Source: Chryseobacterium sp. 3008163 | Lineage (GTDB): Bacteria; Bacteroidota; Bacteroidia; Flavobacteriales; Weeksellaceae | NCBI RefSeq assembly: GCF_003669035.1 | Contig: NZ_CP033070.1 | Location: 4,494,637-4,558,636, forward strand | Direction of reading: 5' to 3' | DNA: 64,000 bases | Shown: positions 17,655-26,926 of the stretch, in pieces | How positions within the stretch are numbered: the first letter of the stretch is position 1 | Layout: each line of letters starts with the position of its first letter | Translations under genes and position numbers: made by a program | Notes under the pieces: generated by a model | Databases searched by the model: none | The model's input: the letters and a program-made list of their open reading frames with translations, nothing else | Told to the model about the DNA's origin: nothing

Positions 17655-18206
17655 TTAAATCAATACCTTTTCAAACGCTTTTCTCATTCCGGAATTCAAA
17701 AGAACTTCACCACAATAAATATACCCTTTATTTTCTAAAATCTTGAGCATTGCGTAGTTGTCAAAATTGGTATCGACCTTTATGCTATGCACATTTTGAG
17801 ACTTTACATAGTCTTCAATGACATCGAATAGTTTTTTGGCAAGACCTTGTCCTGCAAACCTCTCAGAAACTGCAACTCTATGAATGACAACAAATTCACC
17901 ATTGGTAAGCCAAGCTCCATCTATAGTACTGTAGGCCGGTTCATCATTAAAAATCAAGGCAACATATACGGCAATCTCATCATTTACCGTAAATACAAAT
18001 CCGAAATTTTTAGCGATATCACTTTCAACTGTTTGCTCATTTGGATAACCATTTTGCCATTGTGTACTGCCATCAATTCTTCTTCGTTCAATAGATTGTT
18101 GAATGATTTCCCAGATGATATCTTTATCTGAAATTTCTGCTTTCCTGAATTTGATGGTATTATTTTGAGTCATTGAGTTTGTTTTTTTAAGATTTAAAAA
18201 TTTCAT
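17655..18206 (-). CDS. GNAT-family N-acetyltransferase
   Basis: A 183-residue acetyltransferase. The acetyl-CoA site is seen in FVVIHRVAVSERFAGQGLAKKLFDVIEDYV, with the R-F-A-G-Q-G-L-A loop close to the Q/R-x-x-G-x-G/A consensus. HSIKVDTNFDNYAMLKILENKGYIYCGEV is the typical C-terminal half, and ends in R-K-A-F-E-K. An in-frame ATG at 18173 (MTQNNTIKFRKAEISD) gives 172 residues and is an equally good start. The substrate is unknown. It stands alone between the efflux operon and the DUF2007 gene. Confidence 0.85.
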   Translation of the reverse strand: MKFLNLKKTNSMTQNNTIKFRKAEISDKDIIWEIIQQSIERRRIDGSTQWQNGYPNEQTVESDIAKNFGFVFTVNDEIAVYVALIFNDEPAYSTIDGAWLTNGEFVVIHRVAVSERFAGQGLAKKLFDVIEDYVKSQNVHSIKVDTNFDNYAMLKILENKGYIYCGEVLLNSGMRKAFEKVLI

Positions 18207-18257
18207 GTGTAATGATTTATTATTTGATAATCAATAATTACATTTTTTAAATTTGAC

Positions 18258-18295
18258 AAAAAAAACCGAAAACTAATTTGAATTAATTTTCGGTT
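18258..18295 (-). terminator. Terminator after the DUF2007 gene
   Basis: AACCGAAAACTAATT (18264-18278) and AATTAATTTTCGGTT (18281-18295) form a 15-bp stem. One position is mismatched on the plus strand but is a U-G pair on the minus strand. A T run follows on the minus strand, so it should terminate the gene ending at 18332. Confidence 0.8.
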
Positions 18296-18331
18296 CCGAA
18301 GTAGTAAAATTTAAAATTATGAAATTGATTT

Positions 18332-18562
18332 TTATTGATTCTGATTTTGTTGAAGATAAGCATCAATCACATCAAATGCTTTCTTCTCATCTTGCAAATC
18401 TACCATTACCTTCAGCGATGTCGCAGTAGGCGTTGTCGTAAAAGTAAGATAATTATTTTCTACGGCATTGGTAATTTGCGCATCCTCTAATTTAGACTTG
18501 ATCAACTGAATTTCTGAAGGTTTATCACTTTCAAAAACTGATACTCTCGTGTTACGTTCCAT
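18332..18562 (-). CDS. DUF2007-type small protein
   Basis: A 76-residue soluble protein. VSVFESDKPSEIQLIKSKLEDAQITNAVENNY then LKVMVDLQDEKKAFDVIDAYLQQ is the alpha/beta pattern of DUF2007, a group annotated as putative signal-transducing and related to ACT/PII-like folds. In that pattern an E/D-x-x-E-A-x-x-I/L-K-S-x-L-E-x segment is followed by a V-x-x-x-D-x-x-x-A stretch. No enzymatic function is known. It lies just downstream of the lysine aminotransferase gene on the same strand and ends in a clear terminator, so it may be co-transcribed with it. Confidence 0.78.
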   Translation of the reverse strand: MERNTRVSVFESDKPSEIQLIKSKLEDAQITNAVENNYLTFTTTPTATSLKVMVDLQDEKKAFDVIDAYLQQNQNQ

Positions 18563-18625
18563 ATAATATACATTTTGAGTATCTAAATATAGGATGTTTT
18601 TTTTACAATTCCAAATTTTGAAATT

Positions 18626-19951
18626 TTAAATTTTATTAATATTGCTCTCAATTTTGTCTAAAGCAATCTGAATTTCTTCTTTTGTAACATTCAAATGCGG
18701 TCTGAAACGTATTGACTGATCGCCACATGAAAGTATGATTAATCCTTCTTCAAATAAGATATCTCTCAAATCATTTCTTTGTTCTTGTGTCGGCAAATCA
18801 ATGGCACACATCAACCCTCTTCCTCTTGCATTAGAAATTTTCTCAGGATATTTTTGAGCTAAGTTTTGTAAGCCTTCTAATAAATAGTCACCAACAATTC
18901 TTGCATTTTCAACTAAATTTTCTTTTTCAATCACTTCCATTACCAATTGGAAACGCAGCATATCAATAAAGTTACCTCCAAAAGTTGAATTGATTCTTGA
19001 GCTTTCTCTGAAAACATTATTTGGAACTTCATCAAATTTTTCTTTGTTCGCTAAAACTCCACAAACCTGAGTTTTTTTACCAAAAGCAATAATATCCGGT
19101 CTTACACTGAAATGTTCAAAAGACCACATTTTTCCTGTGATTCCGATTCCTGTTTGTACTTCATCAAAAATTAATAAAACTTCATGCTCGTCACACAATT
19201 TTCTTAATTCAACAAAAAATTCATCTCTGAAATGGTTGTCGCCACCTTCTGCCTGAATTGGTTCGATGATGATGCACGCAACCTTGTCAGGATTTGATAA
19301 AATTGCTTCACCAATATTTAATAATGCTAATCTTTCATTATTGATGGTTTCTTCAAGATTTTCTTCAGTAATCGGGAAAGTCAGTTTTGGATTTAGAATT
19401 CTTGGCCATTCAAACATTGGGAAATACTGATATTTTCTGGGGTCTGAAGTATTTGTTAAACTCAAAGTATAACCGCTTCTTCCGTGAAATGCCTGTCTAA
19501 AATGAATACAAATTCCGGCTTCAATATCAAGACCTTTGTCGAAATTTTTTCTTGTTTTCCAATCAAAACATGCTTTCATCGCATTCTCAACACCCATTGC
19601 TCCACCTTCAATGAAAAATGCATACTGAAGTTCTTCTGGCATTACAACTCTTTCAAAAGTCTCCAAAAAGTCTGCATATTCTTTAGAATAAACGTCTGCC
19701 AAAGTGGGTTTATTGATGGCCATTTTGCCTAACCATTCAGATCTTTCAACCAAATAAGGATGATTATATCCAATCGAAGCCGAACCGAACATTGAAAACA
19801 TATCCAGATAATTTTTACCTGTAAGTGAATCATGAATCCAAGATCCATGAGAGTTTTCTATGTCCATGACAAAATCAAAACCGTCTGCCAGAACGTGTTT
19901 TCCAACGGTTTCTTTTACTTTATTTATTTTTGTTTCTAGTGTATTGTCCAT
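18626..19951 (-). CDS. lat: L-lysine 6-aminotransferase (LAT)
   Basis: A 441-residue class III PLP aminotransferase that removes the epsilon-amino group of lysine to give aminoadipate semialdehyde, which cyclises to piperideine-6-carboxylate. Family features visible are HGSWIHDSLTGKNYLDMFSMFGSASIGYNHP at the N-terminus, IIIEPIQAEGGDNHFR, LLIFDEVQTGIGITGKMW (Asp and Glu of the PLP site) and IIAFGKKTQVCGV with the PLP lysine. The KKTQVCG stretch is characteristic of LAT rather than ornithine aminotransferase. The aldehyde dehydrogenase gene for the next step lies immediately upstream on the same strand. Confidence 0.93.
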   Translation of the reverse strand: MDNTLETKINKVKETVGKHVLADGFDFVMDIENSHGSWIHDSLTGKNYLDMFSMFGSASIGYNHPYLVERSEWLGKMAINKPTLADVYSKEYADFLETFERVVMPEELQYAFFIEGGAMGVENAMKACFDWKTRKNFDKGLDIEAGICIHFRQAFHGRSGYTLSLTNTSDPRKYQYFPMFEWPRILNPKLTFPITEENLEETINNERLALLNIGEAILSNPDKVACIIIEPIQAEGGDNHFRDEFFVELRKLCDEHEVLLIFDEVQTGIGITGKMWSFEHFSVRPDIIAFGKKTQVCGVLANKEKFDEVPNNVFRESSRINSTFGGNFIDMLRFQLVMEVIEKENLVENARIVGDYLLEGLQNLAQKYPEKISNARGRGLMCAIDLPTQEQRNDLRDILFEEGLIILSCGDQSIRFRPHLNVTKEEIQIALDKIESNINKI

Positions 19952-20019
19952 ATTTTTAAATGAGTAATTGGTAATAAGCAGTGAGTAATTTAAATATCAA
20001 AACTCAGCTTTTAAAATAT

Positions 20020-21569
20020 TTATAAATCAAATTTAATTCCCTGAGCTAATGGAAGACTTGCCGTGTAATTAATCGTATTGGTTTGTCTTCTCATATAGTA
20101 TTTCCAGACATCAGAGCCAGATTCTCTTCCGCCTCCTGTTTCTTTTTCACCACCAAAAGCTCCGCCAATTTCAGCACCTGAAGTTCCAATGTTAACGTTG
20201 GCAATTCCACAGTCTGAACCGGCTTGAGAAAGGAATAATTCTGCTTCTCTCAAGTTCTGCGTCATAATTGCAGAAGATAATCCCTGAGGAACATCATTCT
20301 GAATTTCAATAGCTTCTTCTAAGGTTTTGTATTTAATTAAATATAAAATTGGTGCAAAAGTTTCATGCTGTACGATTTCAAAAGAATTTTCAACTTCAGC
20401 GATACACGGTTTTACGTAGCATCCTGATTCGTAATCTTTCCCTTTCAAAACTCCACCTTCCACAACAAATTTCCCACCTTCCTGAATACAGTTTTCAATC
20501 GCTAATTCGTATTGATTCACTGCGTGAACGTCGATAAGCGGTCCAACGTGCATATTTTCATCCAAAGGATTTCCAATTTTCAATTGTCCGTAAGCTTTTA
20601 CCAAACGGTTCTTTACTTCGTCATAAACATCTTCATGAATAATCAATCTTCTTGTCGAAGTACATCTTTGTCCTGCAGTTCCTACCGCTCCAAAAACAGC
20701 TCCAATGATTGACATATCCAGATCGGCATCTTTAGAAATAATGATGGCGTTGTTTCCGCCCAATTCAAGGATTGATTTTCCGAATCTTTCAGCCACTTTA
20801 GAAGAAACCATTCTTCCTACTTTGGTTGAACCTGTAAATGAAATCAATGAAACTCGTTTGTCATCGACTAATTTTTGTCCGATCTCGTGATCTGAAACCA
20901 AAACACTCGAAATACCTTCTGGAAGATTGTTTTCTTTTAGAACTTCTATCATGATATTCTGACAAGCAATTGCACAGAAAGGAGTTTTTTCTGATGGTTT
21001 CCAGATGGTAACGTTTCCGCAAATCCAAGCTAAAGCGGTATTCCAAGCCCAAACAGCCACCGGAAAGTTGAAAGCGGTAATCACACCCACAATTCCAAGT
21101 GGATGATATTGTTCGTACATTCTGTGACCTGGTCTTTCTGAATGCATGGTGTACCCGTGAAGCTGTCTTGAAAGACCTACCGCAAAATCGCAGATGTCGA
21201 TCATTTCCTGAACTTCACCAAGACCTTCCTGTAAAGATTTTCCCATTTCGTAAGAAACGAGTTTCCCCAAATCGTCTTTATATTCTCTTAATTTCTGACC
21301 CAATTGTCTTACAAACTCTCCTCTCTTAGGAGCAGGGATCATTCTGAATTCTTTGAAAGCTTGCTGTGCAGTTTCAATTACTTTGTCGTAATCTTTCTCT
21401 GCTGAAGTTTTTATTTTTCCGATTAATCTTCCGTCTGACGGTGAATAACTTTCGATTGTTTTCCCGGAAGCGAAAAATTTACCTCCCATAGAGGTTCCCT
21501 TATTTTCATCTTTTATTCCGAGATTTTTTAAAGATTTTTCAATTCCGAAATCTTTGATTTTTTTGACAT
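20020..21569 (-). CDS. Aminoadipate-semialdehyde dehydrogenase (ALDH7-type), start codon lost by an indel
   Basis: Oxidises aminoadipate semialdehyde / piperideine-6-carboxylate to 2-aminoadipate with NAD(P), the step after LAT. The Glu region ELGGNNAIIISKD and the catalytic cysteine region GTAGQRCTSTRR are typical of ALDH7 (antiquitin) enzymes. The open frame can be extended to 21639, but that gives an implausible N-terminus. An ATG at 21569 reads M-S-K-K-, and adding one T to the seven-T run at 21558-21564 would join it to -I-K-D-F-G-I-E-K in the main frame. I therefore place the start at 21569 with a one-base deletion. That gives about 515 residues, the normal size. Confidence 0.88.
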
Positions 21570-21647
21570 AAATGTTACTTTTCGTTTTGCCTAAGATAAA
21601 AAGAATATTGGGAATGGTAAAATTTTTATGATTTAACATTATTTTTA

Positions 21648-21678
21648 TTTGGAATCATTATAAACATATTTATCTTTG
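21648..21678 (+). promoter_or_regulatory. Promoter of the small membrane protein gene
   Basis: TTG (21649-21651, inside TTTG), a 19-nt spacer and TATCTTTG (21671-21678) match the Bacteroidetes promoter well. It points at the 64-residue ORF starting at 21704 and is the best evidence that this ORF is real. Confidence 0.7.
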
Positions 21679-21703
21679 CAGGATAATTTACACACTTTCA
21701 GGA

Positions 21704-21898
21704 ATGGAAACCAATAAATCTGTACAAGAACCTGATGAAGAGAAAAAATCTAGATGGAAGAAAATGCTGAAGAAATTCGGGATTGGCGGAATTATTTTTT
21801 TTACGGTAAAAGGAATTATCACTTCTACACTGATTTATTTTCTTGGTAAAAACTTCTGGACCATCATCAGTGGTTATTTTACAGGAATTTTTCAATAA
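21704..21898 (+). CDS. Small single-span membrane protein
   Basis: A 64-residue protein of unknown function. A charged N-terminus (METNKSVQEPDEEKKSRWKK) is followed by Lys-rich and then hydrophobic residues from about 27 to 50 (GIGGIIFFTVKGIITSTLIYF) and a short aromatic tail. The positive charges before the span predict the N-terminus in the cytoplasm. A well-placed promoter lies 26 nt upstream. It is convergent with the RHH gene, and the two 3' ends overlap by a few bases. Confidence 0.68.
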   Translation: METNKSVQEPDEEKKSRWKKMLKKFGIGGIIFFTVKGIITSTLIYFLGKNFWTIISGYFTGIFQ

Positions 21899-22139
21899 AA
21901 AAAGCAAAGAATCTCTTCTCTGCTTTTCATTTTAGTTAAACTTATTCTATTCTTTTTCTTCCTCCCGGAATTGACTAAATTTTGATTGAGCAAATATTCT
22001 ATTTGTCCGTTTACACTTCTGAACTCATCATTTGCCCATTTTTCAAGTAACTTATAAGTAGACTCATCAATCCTGATGACAAAAGATTTTTGCTTTTTGC
22101 CGGGGTTTCTGACGAGTTTTTTGGGTTCTGAGATTTCAT
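21892..22139 (-). pseudogene. Arc-like ribbon-helix-helix protein, frameshifted near its start
   Basis: A small DNA-binding protein of about 82 residues, not callable as one ORF. The ATG at 22137-22139 begins M-K-S-Q-N-P-K. Adding one A to the A run near 22118-22123 joins it to K-L-V-R-N-P-G-K-K-Q-K-S-F-V-I-R-I-D-E, the beta strand of an RHH fold. Next come STYKLLEKWANDEFRSVNGQ, then IEYLLNQNLV, the two helices. S-V-N-G-Q-I-E is the Arc/MetJ-type turn. It lies downstream of the SPFH gene on the same strand. I see no toxin gene beside it. Confidence 0.78.
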
Positions 22140-22164
22140 TTTTAGCAGATTTAAAAACTAATTA

Positions 22165-22262
22165 TTTTAACGCAAAGTTCGCAAAGATTTTTTTACTACT
22201 AACTGCTTTTAAGTTAGCAAAGGCGTTTCACTTAGCTAAGAACACGGAGTTTTTTTTAAATT
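22165..22262. repeat. Dispersed CGCAAAG-type intergenic repeat
   Basis: An intergenic stretch with AACGCAAAGTTCGCAAAG and further degenerate copies (GTTAGCAAAGGCG). Short CGCAAAG/GCAAAG direct repeats of this kind are scattered in many flavobacterial genomes. It separates the SPFH gene from the RHH gene and does not code. Confidence 0.45.
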
Positions 22263-22295
22263 AAATTCATTAAAAATATCCTTTTTAATTCAACC

Positions 22296-23162
22296 TTAAT
22301 TGTACAATGTTCCTGCATTTAAAATCGGTTGTGCTGCTTTTTCGCCACAAAGAACGACCATTAAATTACTTACCATAGCTGCTTTTCTTTCGTCATCCAA
22401 TTCAACGATATTTTCTTCTGATATTTTCTTTAATGCTAAATCCACCATTCCGACTGCGCCTTCTACGATTTTTGTTCTTGCTGCCACAATTGCTGTCGCT
22501 TGTTGTCTTTGAAGCATTGCGCCTGCAATCTCCGATGCATAGGCCAAATGAGAAATTCTCGCTTCCTGAATGATAATTCCTGCTTTTGAAAGTCGGTCGG
22601 TTAATTCTTGTTCAAGAATAGAGTTGATTTTTTCACCACCTTCTCTTAAAGTAATTGGTGCATGGTCGTCTTCCAGATTATCATAAGGAAAACTCATGGC
22701 CAAATGACGAACGGCAGCCTCACTCTGCATTTTTACAAAATCTGAATATCTTTCAACGTCAAAAGCTGCTTTGTAAGTATCTCCTACTTTCCAAACCATT
22801 ACGACACCAATTTCAATGGGATTTCCCATTTTGTCGTTTACTTTTAATGTTTGCCCTTGGAGGTTTTCAGAGCGCAGAGACATTTTCTGTGATGAATACA
22901 AAGGGTTGATAAAAAATAATCCGTTGTCTTTTACCGAACCAACATATTTTCCAAAGAAATTCAAAACTCTTGAATGGTTTGGTTGAATAATCATTAAACC
23001 TTTCATAAAGAAACAGCTCAACAGAAAACATGCAATTGCTAAAATAACAAATGTGATATTCTCGTCAACTCCGGTAACAAAAAGGTAACCTGAAGCTCCC
23101 AATAATACTAAACAAATAACGAGGGCAAGATAGCCTGACATAGGTTTTAAAACTTTTTCCAT
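22296..23162 (-). CDS. SPFH/Band 7 domain membrane protein
   Basis: A 288-residue protein with two N-terminal transmembrane spans (about 10-30 and 35-55). The SPFH domain then covers about 56-240: QPNHSRVLNFFGKYVGSVKDNGLFFINP, IGVVMVWKVGDTYKAAFDVERYSDFVKMQSEAAVRHLA and ISHLAYASEIAGAMLQRQQATAIVAARTKIVEGAVGMV. This resembles the stomatin/YqiK-like scaffold proteins that oligomerise in membranes. The C-terminus is short and helical. It precedes the Arc-like RHH gene on the same strand. The role is unknown. Confidence 0.88.
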   Translation of the reverse strand: MEKVLKPMSGYLALVICLVLLGASGYLFVTGVDENITFVILAIACFLLSCFFMKGLMIIQPNHSRVLNFFGKYVGSVKDNGLFFINPLYSSQKMSLRSENLQGQTLKVNDKMGNPIEIGVVMVWKVGDTYKAAFDVERYSDFVKMQSEAAVRHLAMSFPYDNLEDDHAPITLREGGEKINSILEQELTDRLSKAGIIIQEARISHLAYASEIAGAMLQRQQATAIVAARTKIVEGAVGMVDLALKKISEENIVELDDERKAAMVSNLMVVLCGEKAAQPILNAGTLYN

Positions 23163-23310
23163 GATCTTTTATTTTTAAAGTGATATTAATTTGATATCAT
23201 AAAGATATGTAAAAGTTTTGAATTATAAATTATAAGTTTTAAATTTTTTCAAATGATAAAATTTCAATTTTTGGAATGTTCTTTTTTCCTAAGTCATGAA
23301 ATTTTGAAAA

Positions 23311-23347
23311 TAAAAAACTCACGAAAAATTAATTTTTCGTGAGTTTT
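23311..23347 (-). terminator. Terminator after ccsBA
   Basis: AAAACTCACGAAAAATT (23314-23330) is followed directly by its perfect complement (23331-23347): 17-bp arms with no separate loop sequence. A T run follows on the minus strand. It lies about 20 nt past the ccsBA stop. Confidence 0.85.
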
Positions 23348-23367
23348 AAATATCATATATATGATAT

Positions 23368-26300
23368 TTACTTTTTCTTTAAAGCAACAAATTTAAAGTA
23401 AGATACTAATGCTAAAGTAAACATGGCTGCTAAGCCGATATATACCCAAGCCGGAATTGGAACAGGATCTCCTGCTGCATAAGAGTGAAGTCCGCTTAAA
23501 TAATAATTTACTCCGAAATACGTCATTACCATAGAACAGAAAGCAAACATTGTTGCTACGCTGAATGCCCATCTGCTTCTCAATCCCGGAACCAATCTCA
23601 TATGTAAAACAAATGCATACACCATAATTGAGATAAATGCCCAAGTTTCTTTTGGATCCCAGCTCCAGTATCTTCCCCAAGATTCATTGGCCCAGATTCC
23701 ACCTAAGAAGTTTCCTACTGTTAATGCAAAAAGTCCGATTGTTAAAGACATTTCAGATACAATTGCCAATTCTTTTAATGTAGAATCATTATGCAATTGG
23801 AACTGTTTTTTATCTGTAATTATATAGAATATCAGTGTAATTACTGCAATAATCATCGACAATGCAAAGAAACCGTAGCTTGATACAATAATGGCAACAT
23901 GCACAACTAACCAATAAGATTTAAGAACTGGTGCCAATGGTGTAATCTGCGGGTTAAGTGCTACTGCCCCATGAGCAAAGCCCATCATAATTACCGCAAC
24001 CATAAATCCTGCTGCCGGAATTAAGGCATTGGAATGGTTTTTATTTGACAATTTCTTTTCAGAATCTTGTTGTTTCAATTTTGGATTTCCGAATCCGAAA
24101 TAGAACATCATCCCTGCTGAAACTCCTATCCATGAAATGAAAATAATTGCTTCGTAGCCATTACTCCAAGGAGCGTGGCCAGAAATATACCATCTTGCAA
24201 TAAGTCCTAAAAAGTGAACAATGTAACCTACAAGTCCGATATAAATAATTCCTTTGATAATTTTGTTAAGAATTTTGGTGGGTTTAAATAATTCCACAAA
24301 ACCTAAAACAAATACTAATCCGCCAACGATAGTGTAGAAAATTAATAAGAAAAAGTTTATGTTTGCTTTATTGATAAAAACTTCCAAATCTACTTTTGAT
24401 TTTGAAGGAACGACCGCTTTACCCCACTTCTGCTGATAGTCTGACAATTTTTTTAATTCAGCATCTGCTTTGCTCCAATCTCCTATTTTCTGTGCCTGAA
24501 GCGCCTCTGCGAAATATGGTCCCATTACTTTCTGAGATTCCATATCCGGTTCCATTTTCTGATCAAGCCAAGAATGCCAAGTATGATTCGGGTCATTTTT
24601 CACAGGAACGATTCTCATGAATTGTCCGCTGAAAAACTCATTGAAAATCTGAACTTTTTCGTTTAATTTAATAACCTCTTTGTCATACTCCGACTGTAAT
24701 GCCGGTTTTTTACGGAATGCTGTGTTGTATTCTTCATCTAAAATATAAGTTAGATTTCCGTTAGCATCCGATGGAAATAAATTCATCAAAGTTGTATAAC
24801 CATCTTCATTTGCCTTTACACGTTTTAAAAGAGCTTTCCCTCCTTTCGCATCCACTTTTATAAGAGGAACCATCGTCCAGCTTGGTGTATCTGTATTAAT
24901 TGACAAAAACCATTGTTCAGCAGTCAAATATTTTCCGTCAGTTCCTTTAAATTTATCTTTTTGGTAAAGTTTTCTTAAAATATCTAAAGCCTGTGTATTA
25001 ATTGGAACAATTCTCCCCTCGTAATTCTGCACCAAAAGATAGCCAAACTTGTCTGCGTGGTCTTTACTAATTTTATTTCTCGAAATAATCTCATCCGGAG
25101 AAATTATTTTCATCTTCGTCAAAGGAGAAGCTAAAGAATTCTGTTGATTTCCTTGTGGCTGAGCTGCTTGCTGAGCTACTTCATGGGTATGGCCATCTCC
25201 ATCTTTGTGTACATGGGTGCCACTTCCGTCGTCTGTTCCATGCATTTCAATTTTCTGAGCGCTTAACGTTAAGCTCAAGAATAATAAGACAACTGTTGCT
25301 GCTCTTTTCTTATTAATGTCTTTCAGCATTTTATTAAGTTTCCAGAAATGTGTTCCTTTCCAGAAAAACATCACAAACATACCTCCAAATAGGAATGTAT
25401 AACCAATATAAGAAATCAAAGTTCCCCAGTGATCGTGGTTTACAGAAAGCAAAGTTCCCATTCTATCCGGCGTATAACTTGCCTGGAAAAAACGGTAACC
25501 TTTATAGTCAAGGATATTATTCATGTAAATTTTATAAGGTGTCTGTTTTCCTTCGTCAATTACTTTTACGTGACTTTCATATGCACTTGGAGATGAACTT
25601 CCGGGGTAAGTTTCCATCACGAAATCATCCAATTTAATAGCAAAAGGTGTGTTGTAAATTTTAGGACCGAAACCTACCATAATATTCAATCCATCCATTG
25701 TTACTTGCTTGTAAGCATTAGGATTTCCTCTTTCTACAGAAAGTTCTACAATTTGTTTTGTTTTCGGACCTTGAATTTCGATAGTCATTGCATCGGGAAC
25801 GTTCTGGTCTTTCTTTTTATCACCTTCAAAAGCTATTAATTTTCCTTTTCTAAGAGGTTCAGGAACAACTAATTTTAGTTCATTAATATTATATAAACTT
25901 CTTAAAACCAAAGGTTGAAACTGATCTTTTACAGTAGTTCCTGTAGCCTGAGTTGCCATTGTCATATAGTTGGCATCAACAGGAGTTTTAATAAAAATCT
26001 GTCCGTTTTCTTTTTAAATTCAACTGCACCATCAATAGCTCTGTTGAACGTTACCAAAGTTCCGTTGATTGATTTTGTTTCTCCAGATTTGATGAAAATG
26101 TTCTGTCTTCCTGTTTCAGCTGTAGAAACTAAATGAAGATATTCGGCACCGTTTTGATCAGCAACTAAACTGTCCTTTTTTCTTTGAACATAATCCAAAG
26201 TTTTCACTTTAATTTCCTGTCCGTGGAAATCATAAGTTGCATTAAAGTCTTTGTGTAATGGTGACATTAGATAAGGAACATCCTGATAATTCAGTACGTC

Positions 26301-26690
26301 GCCTTTATTTTCAATCTGAATTTTAAAGAAATGTTTGTCTGTTACAATTTCGTTTGAAGTTTCACCCTCTCTGATGGTCATTTGCCCTTCAAAACTGATG
26401 TATCTTGTAATGGCACCACCGATAAAAATTAAAATAAAAGAAAGGTGGAAAACCAAAACCGGCCATTTTTCTCTTTTCCACAGACGATATCGTGCAATGT
26501 TTCCGATGAAATTTAAAATAAGAAGAACCATAATCAGTTCAAACCATTTAGCTTCATAAATTAAAGCTTTTGCAGCAGGTGTTCCGTAGTCGTTTTCAAG
26601 GAACGTCGCATAAGCCATCGAAAATGCGTAAACCAGCAATAGCACTGCCATTGTTCTGGTTGAAATAAGAATATCTTGGATCTTCTTCAT
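23368..26690 (-). pseudogene. ccsBA: Fused cytochrome c biogenesis protein ResB-CcsA, split by one frameshift
   Basis: The system II cytochrome c synthase, exporting haem and attaching it to apocytochrome c. The ResB half begins MKKIQDILISTRTMAVLLLVYAF and carries three or four spans and a large periplasmic domain. The CcsA half has many spans and the haem-binding WWD-type motif WGRYWSWDPKETWAFI near its C-terminus. A central insert has a His-rich patch (HGTDDGSGTHVHKDGDGHTH). The frame breaks in an A run near 26011-26017. One added base joins VEFKK to ENGQIFIKTPVDANYMTM and gives about 1107 residues, normal for the fused Bacteroidetes form. A -7 element (26711-26718) lies upstream. Confidence 0.9.
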
Positions 26691-26926
26691 GATTTTTTTT
26701 ACTAGACATGCAAAAATAAGGATGATAAAACGAAAGGGAGAGAAAAAAAGCTGTTTTTTGTCATTAGAACCCCATGAAACTGTTATTTTGAATCATTCTT
26801 AATAGTTTTGAATTCTTTGTTGAAAATCTAAAACATCTGTGAATCAGTGCAGAAATAAGACTTTGTTTTGATGAAAAAAAACAGAGACAATATTAAAAAA
26901 ACACTAAATTTGCCGAGATTGACATT

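Noticed and set aside
23350..23367. An 18-bp AT-only palindrome next to the ccsBA stop
   Set aside because: It is a simple AT alternation beside a clear terminator and could easily arise by chance in AT-rich DNA.
26755..26800. A third copy of the TTTGTCATTCC repeat before ftsK
   Set aside because: Only TTTTTGTCATT matches; the core and the closing inverted end are missing.
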